Of a stretch of 64,000 nucleotides of DNA, positions 17,934-26,890 are shown piece after piece. This DNA is from Nitrospirillum sp034653355 (GTDB taxonomy: Bacteria; Pseudomonadota; Alphaproteobacteria; Azospirillales; Azospirillaceae). The number at the start of each line of letters is the position of its first letter. Position 1 is the stretch's first letter. The position numbers and the translations under genes were made by a program. The notes below the pieces were generated by a model, which saw only the letters and a list, made by a program, of their open reading frames with translations, ran no database searches and was not told the DNA's origin. Where the stretch lies: NCBI RefSeq assembly GCF_034653355.1, contig NZ_JAYEER010000001.1, positions 806,001 to 870,000 of the forward strand, read 5' to 3'.

Positions 17934-18560
17934 ATGAAGCTCCTGCACATCAACTCCAGCCCCCTGGCCCAAGCCTCCGTTTCCCGCCAGCTGACCGCCG
18001 CCGTGGTCCAGGCCTGGCAGCAGGCCAACCCGTCGGGTGAGGTGGTGTATCGCGACGTGGCGGCCGTGGCTCCCGCCCACCTGGACGCCGAGTTGCTGGC
18101 CGTCGCCAAGTTCGGCGCCGACCAGAACCTGACCCCGGCCCAGCAGGCCGAGCGCGTTTTAGTCGACACCCTGGTGGATGAGCTGCTGTCCGCCGACGTC
18201 GTGGTCATCGGCGCGCCCATGTACAACTTCTCCATCCCCAGCCAGCTGAAGTCCTACCTGGACCGCTTGGCCCAGGCCGGCCGTACCTTCCGCTACACCG
18301 AGGCGGGTCCCCAGGGCCTGGCCGGCGGCCGCAAGGTCATCGTCGTCTCGTCCCGCGGCGGCAAGTATGCCGGCACCCCGTACGAGGCGGCGCTGGACCA
18401 TCAGGAAGCTTATCTGAAAGCCTTCCTGGGCTTCCTGGGCATGACCGACGTCACCATCGTCCGCGCCGAGGGCGTGGCCATGGGCGCCGACGCCAAGGCC
18501 GGCGCGCTGACCGCCGCCAACACCCAGATCGGTGATCTGTTCCTGGCCGCGGTCGCCTAA
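17934..18560 (+). CDS. azoR: FMN-dependent NADH-azoreductase
   Basis: The 208-residue flavodoxin-fold protein begins MKLLHINSSPLAQASVSRQL, closely matching AzoR N-termini, with the FMN phosphate-binding SSP..SVSR segment, GAPMYNFSIPSQLKSYLDR (the MYNFxxP motif contacting FMN) and VVSSRGGKYAGTP. AzoR is a cytosolic dimer that reduces quinones and azo compounds with two electrons from NADH. The start follows GAGAG; family length is about 200, so this is complete. It is expressed from the divergent promoter with the LysR gene and ends at a strong terminator. Role: protection against quinone or thiol stress (family knowledge). Confidence 0.93.
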   Translation: MKLLHINSSPLAQASVSRQLTAAVVQAWQQANPSGEVVYRDVAAVAPAHLDAELLAVAKFGADQNLTPAQQAERVLVDTLVDELLSADVVVIGAPMYNFSIPSQLKSYLDRLAQAGRTFRYTEAGPQGLAGGRKVIVVSSRGGKYAGTPYEAALDHQEAYLKAFLGFLGMTDVTIVRAEGVAMGADAKAGALTAANTQIGDLFLAAVA

Positions 18561-18605
18561 AGCAACGGGACGGCCCGAACAAAATCCCCCGTTGGCGGTT
18601 GGAAG

Positions 18606-18642
18606 CCGGCGCCCCTTCACCTCGGGGCGCCGGTTTTATTTT
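18606..18642 (+). terminator. Rho-independent terminator of azoR
   Basis: A perfect 10-bp stem CCGGCGCCCC (18606-18615) pairs with GGGGCGCCGG (18624-18633) around an eight-base loop and is followed by TTTTATTTT. It lies 46 bases after the azoR stop. Confidence 0.93.
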
Positions 18643-18694
18643 GCGCCGGGTGTATGCTTTCAGCCGGCCGTCACGAAAATATGGGAAGGAAGCC

Positions 18695-19168
18695 ATGGAC
18701 CGCCTTGCCGAACCGCCCGCCGCCATCCCCCGCTGGGACCTGCAACGCTTCGTCGATGCCCAGAACCCGCAATTGGACACGGTGATCCAGGAACTGACCA
18801 CCGGGCGTAAGCGCAGCCACTGGATGTGGTATTTCTTTCCCCAGATCGCCGGCTTGGGGCGAAGTGCGACGTCGCAACTGTACGCCCTGGCCTCGCTGGA
18901 CGAGGCGCGGGCCTACCTGGAACACACCATCCTGGGCGGGCGCCTGCGCCAGCTGACCGGGCTCGTCAACGAGCTGCCCGGCCATGATGCCGAGGCGGTG
19001 TTCGGCCCGGTGGACGCGTTGAAGTTCCGCTCCAGCATGACCCTGTTCCATTTGGCGGCGGGCGACTGCGACAGCCTGTTCCAGGACGCGCTGGACAAGT
19101 ATTTTGACGGCCAGCCGGATCTGCGAACGCTGGAGCTGGCGGGGGTGGAGCGGGTCGTGCCGGCCTGA
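18695..19168 (+). CDS. DUF1810 family protein
   Basis: The 157-residue protein has the DUF1810 pattern: DLQRFVDAQ near the start, ELTTGRKRSHWMWYFFPQIAGLG in the centre, then SLDEARAYLEHTILGGRL and a C-terminal FRSSMTLFHLA. Family members are about 140 residues, often called calpastatin-like, and their function is not established; structures are helical. A strong GGAAGGA lies before the ATG at 18695. It stands alone after the azoR terminator, with its own promoter presumably just downstream of that hairpin. Confidence 0.85.
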   Translation: MDRLAEPPAAIPRWDLQRFVDAQNPQLDTVIQELTTGRKRSHWMWYFFPQIAGLGRSATSQLYALASLDEARAYLEHTILGGRLRQLTGLVNELPGHDAEAVFGPVDALKFRSSMTLFHLAAGDCDSLFQDALDKYFDGQPDLRTLELAGVERVVPA

Positions 19169-19496
19169 GGAACACGTTTATTGATCGTCACGGACTGTGG
19201 ATCCCGATCCGAAGGCGGTCGTTCGGATGGCGCGCGGCCTGTGTGAATACAAATGTATTCTGTCAACAGAATACCGGCATAGTATATCTGCCAGGGTTCG
19301 GAAATATTGACGCAGATCTTCAGTATATTCATCTATCGTTAACAGTAATATCCATCATGCATATGTCGCCGGATCGGGTTTTCTCAAAATATTATTTTTA
19401 TTCTTCCTGACACCTCGATCATCCTCGGGCGCCGTGGGCCATGTGGCGAAAATCAGCCCAGCCTATAGGCGCAACCACTTGGATATTGGGGGTTCT
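19169..19496. other. AT-rich intergenic region with inverted repeat
   Basis: These 328 bases contrast with the GC-rich flanks, especially 19240-19410. GAATACA-AA-TGTATTC (19245-19260) is a perfect 7+7 inverted repeat, and GAATAC occurs again at 19269. This is a plausible operator and promoter zone for the downstream pectate-lyase-fold gene. No coding potential is seen. Confidence 0.5.
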
Positions 19497-21164
19497 ATGG
19501 CAATCGATACCATAGTGAACATCGCGGCGCTGCGCGCGAACACCGTCGCGTTCACGAGCGTCCAGACCTTGGGCTATCACACTGTCGGCGACGGTGGCGA
19601 GGGCATCTACGTCCTCAACAGCGGCGACACCAGCAGCGGCGACAACGGTGGTTCCATCATCGTCGACGCGGCCGGCCATCGTTGGTACCTGTCCAATCTG
19701 CGAACGCCGACGGCGCGGCAGTTCGGCGCGTATGGCGACAACAGCCACGACGACACCTCGGCCTTCATCAACGCCTCCAACTGGCTCGCGGCTCTGGGCG
19801 GCGGTACCCTGGTGGTGGAGCAGGGTACCTATCTGATCGCCAACAGCCTGACGCTGGCCTGCGCGATGGCGCCGACCCAAGGCGCCAAGCTGGCCATCGC
19901 TGGTGGCAAGACCCTGGCCCTCAACGGCAGTATCGACGCCGGGCTGTATCAGATCATCACCGGGGCGGGTGCCTCGACCTTCGGCCCGGCCGTGGGTGTG
20001 GCCTATCCCGAGTGGTTCGGTGCGGCCACCGGTGGTGACGACGCGGCGCCAACGCAGGCCTGTCTTGCCGCCTGCGTGGCCAACAAGGTCGGGCTGCATT
20101 TCTCCCAGACCATGCGCTTCGCCAATACGGTCACAATAACAGCGGCGGTGCCGATCACCTCCAATTCCGGTGTGAATGTGCTGCCGACCGGCGGCTTCAC
20201 CGGTGACGCGTTCCGTATCACGGCCTTCGAAGGGGCTTGTGAGATGCGGCTGCCGGCCATCTTGAACTTCACCGTCGGCACCGGCCTGCGCCTGCAGGGC
20301 ACGACCTTGACCCGGGTATACGTTCCCCTGATCCAGAATTGCCTTGAGGGTGTGGTGCTTGAGACGAAAGCAGCGGCTGGTTATACAAGCTGCTTGGACA
20401 ACACCATCATATTCGAGGTGATAACGGGGTGTCAGAACGCAATATCGTTCGCGGCGGACAATAATGGCAACGTGATGCAGGGTAACCTGCTTCAGGGAAA
20501 CTTCATAACCGGCGTACGTAATGCTGTTATCTTCAATGCGCCGGGTTTGGTGCCGAATTGGGACAGCAATTCCTTCATCTTCCAGGCGGTCGACGGCAAT
20601 CAGGCCTCTTTCACCGGGTTGCAGAACAATAGCAGCGGGCAGGTTCCTCGTGTGACGTTCGAGGTGCGGGACTGGTATGGTGGCTTCTGGGCCGATGGCT
20701 CCGGTGGCGCCATCAACGGCTCATTCAACGGCCTGAAGTTCTACGCGAATTTCGCCCAGGAGCCTTGGCTTTACAGTCAGTTCAACGTCTTCAACAGCGT
20801 GAACTGCCGCTATGACGTGAACTACCGGCAGTCGAACCTCGTTGCGGCCGCGACCAGCCCTAATTCACGGGGTTCGTTCAACGGCGGTGCGCCGCTGATG
20901 CAGAACCGGTTCCTGCTGAACATGACCTTGCCCGGGGATCTGGGTGTGGGGGCGTACCAGTCCTTCTATTGCTACAGCCCGTTCATTGACGGTGGGTCCT
21001 TCAACTATTCGGCTGTGCCCTTTAACATGCAGGGCGCCATCATCAATGCCATCGTGACCACCGGCGGACAGTCGGAACTGCAGATCACAGTGCGCAATGT
21101 CGGACCCAATACCCTGAGCGCCGGTCTCTCGGTGCAGGTGGCGGTCACGGTGGGAACGGCGTGA
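19497..21164 (+). CDS. Pectate-lyase-superfamily (right-handed beta-helix) protein, tailspike-like
   Basis: The 555-residue protein starts MAIDTIVNIAALRANTV and contains ARQFGAYGDNSHDDTSAF, the Pectate_lyase_3 hallmark (FGAxGDgxxDDTxA) shared by phage tailspikes and exopolysaccharide lyases, then a Gly/Asn-rich region with the short hydrophobic periodicity of a beta-helix. The leading block (TVGDGGEGIYVLNSG) is the type found at the N-terminus of phage tail-fibre and capsule depolymerase proteins. No signal peptide is seen. GGGGG precedes the ATG. Codon and base composition are less GC-rich than neighbours, suggesting transfer. No other phage gene is nearby, so it may be a domesticated depolymerase or surface-glycan enzyme; catalytic residues cannot be assigned by eye. 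Confidence 0.75.
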   Translation: MAIDTIVNIAALRANTVAFTSVQTLGYHTVGDGGEGIYVLNSGDTSSGDNGGSIIVDAAGHRWYLSNLRTPTARQFGAYGDNSHDDTSAFINASNWLAALGGGTLVVEQGTYLIANSLTLACAMAPTQGAKLAIAGGKTLALNGSIDAGLYQIITGAGASTFGPAVGVAYPEWFGAATGGDDAAPTQACLAACVANKVGLHFSQTMRFANTVTITAAVPITSNSGVNVLPTGGFTGDAFRITAFEGACEMRLPAILNFTVGTGLRLQGTTLTRVYVPLIQNCLEGVVLETKAAAGYTSCLDNTIIFEVITGCQNAISFAADNNGNVMQGNLLQGNFITGVRNAVIFNAPGLVPNWDSNSFIFQAVDGNQASFTGLQNNSSGQVPRVTFEVRDWYGGFWADGSGGAINGSFNGLKFYANFAQEPWLYSQFNVFNSVNCRYDVNYRQSNLVAAATSPNSRGSFNGGAPLMQNRFLLNMTLPGDLGVGAYQSFYCYSPFIDGGSFNYSAVPFNMQGAIINAIVTTGGQSELQITVRNVGPNTLSAGLSVQVAVTVGTA

Positions 21165-21177
21165 CCTGAGGCAAGAC

Positions 21178-21201
21178 GGCCGCCGGGGCAGCCTGGCGGC
21201 C
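21178..21201 (+). terminator. Probable terminator after the beta-helix gene
   Basis: GGCCGCC (21178-21184) pairs with GGCGGCC (21195-21201) around a ten-base loop, followed by TACCTTTTT. It lies 13 bases after the stop. Confidence 0.65.
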
Positions 21202-21283
21202 TACCTTTTTAGGTAGTGTATTATGGATAGATGGGCGCGTTTAAGATAGTGTCACCCCCGCGACTGCTACCGGGGGGATCTGC

Positions 21284-23281
21284 ATGTCCATCATCAAGAG
21301 AATACGCGCGGCGGCCATCCTGGGAATGGCCGGGACGGGCATGGGTCTGTCGGCCGCCAGCTCGGCGGGCGAGCTGGTCCAGCCGGAGCCCGTGCCGGTG
21401 GTCGGCGGCGTCTCGCAGCTGATGGCCTTCCCGCAGATCTTCACCCTGCCCAACGGCGACGGCGCGCCCCTGAAGGTGCAGGCCAACGCCTTCGTAAGCT
21501 TCGGCGACCGGAAGGGGACTGAGGTGAAGGCGGCGGTGACGGCGCGCAAGCAGGTCATGGGGGCGGCGTTGCCCACGAACGAGCTGCTGGCCGGCCCCAC
21601 CATCCGCGCCCACCCCGGCGACACGCTGGACATCCTGTTCACCAACGGCCTGCCCTTCGAGGCGGACGAAGGCGACGGCACCATGTTCAACGCCACGCCG
21701 CATGGCTTCGACGTCCTGAACCTGCACACCCATGGCCTGCACGTCAGCCCGCAGAAGGACGGCGACAATGTGCTGCTGAACATCTACCCGGCCGACACGC
21801 CGGCCGACGTCATGGCGATGTGCGCCCGCGACGCGAACGGGGACGCCAGCCTGTGCCAGAAAGGTGATTTCCACTACCGCATCAGGATTCCGGACCAGCA
21901 TCCGGCCGGCACCTACTGGTACCACCCGCATAAGCACGGGGCCGTGGCCCTGCAACTGGCCAGCGGGATGAGTGGCGCGCTGATCATCCAGGACGAGAAG
22001 AACGGCATCGACAGCCTGCCCGCGGTGCGTGACGCGGCGGAAAAGGTGATGCTGCTGCAAGGCATCGAATCCGTCCCCAACCTGACCAGCCCGCAGCGGG
22101 TGACGTGCAAGAGCGTCTATCCCTTCGCCCGCTGCACCTATGCCGACCGCCAGCCGGCGCCGGAACCGGCGCAGAAGACGAACCAGAAGCTGTCGGTCAA
22201 CGGCCAGCTGAACCCCACCGTCACCATGGCGCCGGGGGAGGTGCAGCTGTGGCGGGTGGTGAACACGACGGTGGGCACCGTGGTACCCATGTGCCTGGTG
22301 CCGGAAAAGGCCGGGCCGGCCTCGCCCGCCGCCTATGTGCTGGCCGCCGATGGCGTGCCGGTGCAGCGCCCCCTGGACCAGGGGGAGGAGGATTTGCCCC
22401 TGCGCCTGACGGCCCCGGTGGTCAAGCCGGACGGAAAGGGGGTCGTGAACAATGAACTGCTGTTCCTGGCGCCCGGCCAGCGGCTGGACATGATGGTGAA
22501 GGCCCCGGCCACGCCCGGCCGCTATTACCTGCTGCAGCCCGCCGCGTCGCAGGCGCCCAAGCTGGTTCCGACCATGGCCGACCTGTGCCAGCCGGGCAAG
22601 GGACCGGACGTGCAGCTGGTGCTGACGGTGAACGTGACCCAGCCGGCCAGCCTGGGGGCCGCCGCCCCGGCCGTGTCCACCGCCCTGCCCAAGCAGTCCG
22701 ACCTCAACAAGCTGTACGCCCCGGCCTCGCTGGTCGGGCGGGCGGATCTGCCCACCTCTCCCACTCAAGGGGTGGTGTTCGGCTTCACCAACGGAACCTA
22801 CGCGCCCACAGCGGGCGGCGCCTCGGTGGTCAATGGCCGCCCCTTCAATGGCGAGGGCGGGCCGCAACGCATCCTGACCCTGGGCCAGACGAACCTGTGG
22901 GGCGTGATGAGCGCCGCCGACACCCACATGTTCCACATCCACACCAACCCCTTCCAGGTGGTGCAGCGGGGCCAGGTGCAATACGACTTCCCCATCTGGC
23001 GCGACACGGTGCTGATCAACTGCGCCCCCATCGTGGGTGGCGGCAACTGCACCTTCCCCGGCGGCCTCAGCAACCTGAACAGCCAGACGGCCTCCAATTA
23101 CGGCGAGGTGGTGCAGTTCCTCAGCCAGGCGCTGGACTACACCGGCGCCATCGTCATGCACTGCCACAACACCAGCCACGAGGATAACGGCATGATGGAA
23201 TTGGTGGAGATGGTGGAACCGGGCAAGGCGCCCACCATCACGCCGCACGCCCACCATCACGAGCCAGTGGGACACCAGTGA
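21284..23281 (+). CDS. Secreted multicopper oxidase
   Basis: The 665-residue protein has an N-terminal signal peptide (MSIIKRIRAAAILGMAG, cleavage near residue 28) and the copper ligands of a laccase-type oxidase: HTHGLH at 148-153, HPHKHG at 214-219, HMFHIHTNPF in the last domain and HCHNTSHEDNGMM from about 626, giving the type 1 Cys and the trinuclear His pairs. Such enzymes oxidise phenols or metal ions with four-electron reduction of oxygen in the periplasm. The C-terminal tail is His-rich (HAHHHEPVGHQ), which might hold extra metal. Three cupredoxin domains fit the length. GGGGGG precedes the ATG. No copper-export genes are adjacent, so the substrate is unknown. Confidence 0.9.
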   Translation: MSIIKRIRAAAILGMAGTGMGLSAASSAGELVQPEPVPVVGGVSQLMAFPQIFTLPNGDGAPLKVQANAFVSFGDRKGTEVKAAVTARKQVMGAALPTNELLAGPTIRAHPGDTLDILFTNGLPFEADEGDGTMFNATPHGFDVLNLHTHGLHVSPQKDGDNVLLNIYPADTPADVMAMCARDANGDASLCQKGDFHYRIRIPDQHPAGTYWYHPHKHGAVALQLASGMSGALIIQDEKNGIDSLPAVRDAAEKVMLLQGIESVPNLTSPQRVTCKSVYPFARCTYADRQPAPEPAQKTNQKLSVNGQLNPTVTMAPGEVQLWRVVNTTVGTVVPMCLVPEKAGPASPAAYVLAADGVPVQRPLDQGEEDLPLRLTAPVVKPDGKGVVNNELLFLAPGQRLDMMVKAPATPGRYYLLQPAASQAPKLVPTMADLCQPGKGPDVQLVLTVNVTQPASLGAAAPAVSTALPKQSDLNKLYAPASLVGRADLPTSPTQGVVFGFTNGTYAPTAGGASVVNGRPFNGEGGPQRILTLGQTNLWGVMSAADTHMFHIHTNPFQVVQRGQVQYDFPIWRDTVLINCAPIVGGGNCTFPGGLSNLNSQTASNYGEVVQFLSQALDYTGAIVMHCHNTSHEDNGMMELVEMVEPGKAPTITPHAHHHEPVGHQ

Positions 23282-23304
23282 CGGCTGGCCGGTGATATGA
23301 GGAA

Positions 23305-23333
23305 GGGGCCGCCGGTGTTGACCCGGCGGCCCC
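23305..23333. terminator. Hairpin between convergent oxidase and peptidase genes
   Basis: GGGGCCGCCGG (23305-23315) pairs with CCGGCGGCCCC (23323-23333), an 11-bp perfect stem with a seven-base loop, in the 65-base gap between two convergent stops. T tracts are poor, but position and stability suit a bidirectional terminator. Confidence 0.75.
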
Positions 23334-23346
23334 TACGCTTTCGCCC

Positions 23347-25419
23347 CTACTTCATCTCCCACACGTCGTTGGCCCGGTTGGTGTCGGGCAGCGCGTGGGT
23401 GGGGTCGATGGTGACGCGGGTGATGGCGGGGCCGCCGTCCAGGCGCACGGTGGCCTCGGCCCGGCCGCGCCAGGTCTCCACGGGAACGCGGACGCTGCGC
23501 TGGCTGCCGTCGGTGTAGTCCACCCGCAGGGTGGCGGGCAGGACCAGGCGGTCCAGGGCCGCCAGGGTGACCAGGGCGCCCTTGTCCGGCCCGCCCTCGG
23601 CATAGGCGACCTTGCGCACGGCGAAGTCCACCGCCCAGTTGTTGAAATACCAGCCGCGCCAGAACCAGGTCAGATCCTCGCCCGCGCCGGACTCCATGGC
23701 GCGGAAGAAATCGGACGGCGCCGGGTGCTTGTAGGCCCAGGCGCGGATGTAGCGGCGCAGGGCGGCATCGAAGCGCTCCGGCCCCAGGATCTGTTCGCGC
23801 AGCAGCACCAGGCCCAGGGCCGGTTTGAAATAGCTGACGGGGTGGCGGTACTTCTCCGACATGCCGTCGGGGGCGTTGATGATGTTGGGCGCGGCCCCAT
23901 CGGCCAGCAGGGGCAGGATCTCGTCCACCGGGTTGCCGCCGCCGGGCGCGTATTCCCCGTCGCGCTTGGGCGCGTATTCGCCGTGGTTGAAGGCGTCCTG
24001 GGCGTAGATGTCGATGAATGTGTTCGACCCCTCGTCCATCCAGGCGTCGCGCCGCTCATTGGACCCGACGATCATGGGGAACCATGTGTGGCCGATCTCA
24101 TGCGCGGTGATCCAGTAAAGTTTGCGACCTTGGTCTTCGTACCCGTCGAACACCATGCCCGGATATTCCATGCCGGCGCCGTGGCCGCCCAGGTTCACGG
24201 CGACGGGCCAGGGATAAGGGAACCATTGGCTGGAAAAGTGCTCGATGGAGGCCTTCAGGTACTCGGTCGACCGGTTCCACTTGTCCGGCCCCACCCCCTC
24301 CACCGGGTAGACGGACATGGCCAGGGCGTGTTTGCCTTCCGGCAAATTCACGCGCGCGGCGTCCCAGACGAAGGCGTTGGAGGCGGCGAACACCACGTCG
24401 CGGGTGTTCCTCATGCGGAAGTGCCAGGTCATCTCGCCATTGGTGCGCGGCCGGCTCTTGGGATCCGTCACTTCTTCCGGCGTGCGGATCATGACCGTGG
24501 CGTCGCTGGCGCGGGCCTGGTCCAGGCGCTTCACCTGGCCTGGCGTCAGCACCTCCGCCCCGTTCAGCAGCTCGCCCGAGCCTGCCACCAGCATGCTGGC
24601 CGGCACGGTGACGGTGTAGTCGAAGTCGCCGTACTCCAGGTAAAATTCCGACCCCAGGTAGGGCAGGGTGTCCCAGCCGCGCAGGTCGTCATAGACCGCC
24701 ATGCGCGGGTACCACTGCGCGATCTCATAGATCTCGCCGTTCTGGGTGGGCGTGTGCGCCGTGCGCCCGCCCCAGGTGCCGGGGATGGTGTAGGCGTAGT
24801 CGATGTGCAGCGCCAGCTTGCCGCCCTTGGCCGCCAGCGGCTTGGGCAGATCGATCCACATGCGGGTGTCGTCCACGTGGAAGGGCACCGCCACCACCTT
24901 GCCGTCGCCCATATCGATGGCCACCGCCTTGATGGCCATGCCGTCGGTGTTGCCCCGGCTGGGCCGCCCGCCACCGGCGACGGCCGCGCGCGCGTCCTTG
25001 CGATAAATGTTCTGGTCCAGCTGCAGCCACACCCGATCCAGCGCGTCCGGGCTGTTGTTGGTGTAGCGGATGACGCTGCTGCCACTCAGCGCGGGGGCAT
25101 CGGGGTTGCTCAGGTCCAGGCGGGCGTGCAGCTCATAATCCGCACGGTTCTGCCAATAGGCGGGGCCGGGCAGGCCGCTGCCGGAGCGGTATTGGTTCAC
25201 CGCTTGCGGCAGGGTCAGGGGCGCGAACGCCTCGAACGGACGGTAGGTGGTGGCCAGCGGCGGTTCCGGGTCTGCGGGTTTTTCCAGCTGCTGGGTGATT
25301 CGCGGTGGCGCCTGCTGCGCATCGGTGGGTTGAACGCTCTGGTCGCGGCTTGCGCCCGCCGTCGTCAAGGCCAGTGCGAACGCGGTGGACACGGCGGGGC
25401 GGAACCAGGACATGGCCAT
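23347..25419 (-). CDS. M1-family metallopeptidase, exported
   Basis: From the ATG at 25419 the 690-residue protein has a hydrophobic signal segment (AVSTAFALALTTAGAS) and the M1 zinc site: H440-E-I-G-H444 followed by E463 in WMDEGSNTF, the HEXXH-(18)-E pattern. HGAGMEYPGMVF sits where M1 enzymes carry the GxMEN exopeptidase motif. The C-terminal part is beta-rich (VDYTDGSQRSVRVPVETW). M1 enzymes remove N-terminal residues from peptides; this one is predicted to act in the periplasm. The frame is open to 25833, but the added 138 residues lack family similarity and overlap the receptor remnant on the other strand. An ATG at 25413 is an equal alternative start. Confidence 0.87.
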   Translation of the reverse strand: MAMSWFRPAVSTAFALALTTAGASRDQSVQPTDAQQAPPRITQQLEKPADPEPPLATTYRPFEAFAPLTLPQAVNQYRSGSGLPGPAYWQNRADYELHARLDLSNPDAPALSGSSVIRYTNNSPDALDRVWLQLDQNIYRKDARAAVAGGGRPSRGNTDGMAIKAVAIDMGDGKVVAVPFHVDDTRMWIDLPKPLAAKGGKLALHIDYAYTIPGTWGGRTAHTPTQNGEIYEIAQWYPRMAVYDDLRGWDTLPYLGSEFYLEYGDFDYTVTVPASMLVAGSGELLNGAEVLTPGQVKRLDQARASDATVMIRTPEEVTDPKSRPRTNGEMTWHFRMRNTRDVVFAASNAFVWDAARVNLPEGKHALAMSVYPVEGVGPDKWNRSTEYLKASIEHFSSQWFPYPWPVAVNLGGHGAGMEYPGMVFDGYEDQGRKLYWITAHEIGHTWFPMIVGSNERRDAWMDEGSNTFIDIYAQDAFNHGEYAPKRDGEYAPGGGNPVDEILPLLADGAAPNIINAPDGMSEKYRHPVSYFKPALGLVLLREQILGPERFDAALRRYIRAWAYKHPAPSDFFRAMESGAGEDLTWFWRGWYFNNWAVDFAVRKVAYAEGGPDKGALVTLAALDRLVLPATLRVDYTDGSQRSVRVPVETWRGRAEATVRLDGGPAITRVTIDPTHALPDTNRANDVWEMK

Positions 25420-25527
25420 GGAGACGGAAACCTTCGGCTGTGTTTCGGCGTGGGGGGAAGATTGGGGCGGCCGCGCGCCGCCATCCCCTGCCCAAGGCGC
25501 GGCGCCGGTCGTTAAGTCACTGCCATC

Positions 25528-25819
25528 ATGGGGTATTCGGCGGAAGAGGGGAAGCCCGGCGTCAAGGACGGCGTGGACTACCGCCAATTCTGGGAATGCC
25601 TGCGCCGGGGCGGGGCAACTGGCCGCGTCCACCCGCGAGCTGGCGGCCAACATGACCCGGTCGCGCCAGGCGGTGGGCGGCGTCGCGGCGGAGGCCGGGA
25701 CCGCCGGTTCCGCGACGCGGCGCCTCAACGCCGTCGCCCAGTCCATGGAACGGGTGGTGGACGTCCTCCGCGAGATCGCCGGCCAGACGCGGAAAGCGGC
25801 CCGCGTGCTGGCCCAGTAA
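25528..25819 (+). pseudogene. Degraded PAS-type methyl-accepting chemotaxis protein remnant
   Basis: Two frames carry matching pieces. In one, GYSAEE and then DYRQFWECLRRGG (about 25529-25614) resemble the start of BdlA-like PAS domains (GYS..E, then YR.FW..L..GE). In the frame one base over, from 25610, AGQLAASTRELAANMTRS, QAVGGVAAEA and VVDVLREIAGQT resemble the MCP signalling helix leading to the IAxQTNLLALNA hairpin tip, after which similarity ends and a TAA follows at 25817. The middle and the rest of the receptor are missing. This fills the otherwise empty gap between the M1 peptidase and the SDR gene. The similarity is judged by eye from family patterns, so the call is tentative. Confidence 0.42.
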
Positions 25820-25923
25820 GCACAAGCGGTCACATCGCTGGTGACCGGGCGGCGGTTCCCCGGCTCTTTGCCCCTACCGCCAACTGGCGCGCATGGATGC
25901 CGCCGCCTGGAAACGCCGTGACC

Positions 25924-26772
25924 TCAGGTGGGGAAGTCGGTGCCCAGGGTGACCTCCCGCCAGTCGGTCAGGTTGGCGGTGAACGCTTCCTGCCGGGCCT
26001 GCACCCGGTTCCAGGCGTCCGTGCCCAGCACCAGGTGCAGCGGCGGATGGGGTGACCGCACGGCGGCGGCGATGGCGCGGGCGGCCAGCGCCGGGTCGCC
26101 CGGCTGCCCACCGTTCAGCGCCTGCAGACGGGCCACCGCGGCACCCGCCGTGGCGGCGTAGTCGTCGATGCCGGCACCCGTCACGCGCAAGGAATGGTCG
26201 GTCAGGAAGTCGGTGCGGAAGGCGCCCGGTTCCACCAGCGTGACGCGGATGCCCAGGGGCGCCACCTCCTGCGCCAGGCTGAGCGACACGCCCTCCAGCG
26301 CGCACTTGGACGCGGCGTAAAGGCCGGACCCCACCCCCGGGGCCAGCCCGGCGATGGAGGTGATGTTGACGATGTGCCCGGACCGCCGCGCCCGCATCAG
26401 GGGCAGGGCCGCCTGCATCACCGCCAGCGCGCCGAAGAAGTTGACCTCGAACATCTGGCGGGTGGCGGCGGTGTCGGCCCCCTCCACCGCGCCCAGCAGG
26501 CCATAGCCGGCATTGTTCACCACCACGTCCAGGCGGCCACGCAAGGCATGGGCGGTGGCCACCGTCTCCTTGACCTGGGCCGCATCCGTCACGTCCAGCG
26601 GCAGGACGTGCAGACGCGCGTCTTCCGGCAGATCGCTGCGACCGTCACGGGTGGTGCCGATGACCACCTGGCCCTGGTCCAGCAGCGTGCGCGCCAATTC
26701 CCTGCCGAAGCCGCGCGAAACGCCGGTGATGAACCAAATCTTTTGGCCGCCTGTCACGCCATCAGTCGTCAT
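25924..26772 (-). CDS. SDR-family oxidoreductase
   Basis: The 282-residue protein from MTTDGVTGGQKIWFITGVSR has the TGxxxGxG motif as TGVSRGFG, NNAGYGLLG, the catalytic serine in NITSIAG and YAASK as the YxxxK pair. It belongs to the large family of classical SDRs annotated as oxidoreductases or short-chain reductases close to DltE/YdfG-like proteins; the substrate is unknown. AAGGA lies ten bases before the ATG at 26772. A LysR gene lies upstream on the same strand, 118 bases away, so that regulator may control it. The frame extends upstream to 26856, but without conserved sequence. Confidence 0.82.
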   Translation of the reverse strand: MTTDGVTGGQKIWFITGVSRGFGRELARTLLDQGQVVIGTTRDGRSDLPEDARLHVLPLDVTDAAQVKETVATAHALRGRLDVVVNNAGYGLLGAVEGADTAATRQMFEVNFFGALAVMQAALPLMRARRSGHIVNITSIAGLAPGVGSGLYAASKCALEGVSLSLAQEVAPLGIRVTLVEPGAFRTDFLTDHSLRVTGAGIDDYAATAGAAVARLQALNGGQPGDPALAARAIAAAVRSPHPPLHLVLGTDAWNRVQARQEAFTANLTDWREVTLGTDFPT

Positions 26773-26890
26773 GATCCGCATCCTTTCTGAAAGCCGGTCG
26801 CTTGACCGGGGATGCGCTGAAGATGGGGGGCGGCCGCTCTGTGCGGTATGCGCCATAATCGAAACGGTTAATGAAGGAAGGCGCGCATAA

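Noticed and set aside
23395..25515. 706-codon plus-strand frame opposite the M1 peptidase
   Set aside because: The minus strand has an intact M1 enzyme with its zinc motif; the plus frame is a codon-bias shadow.
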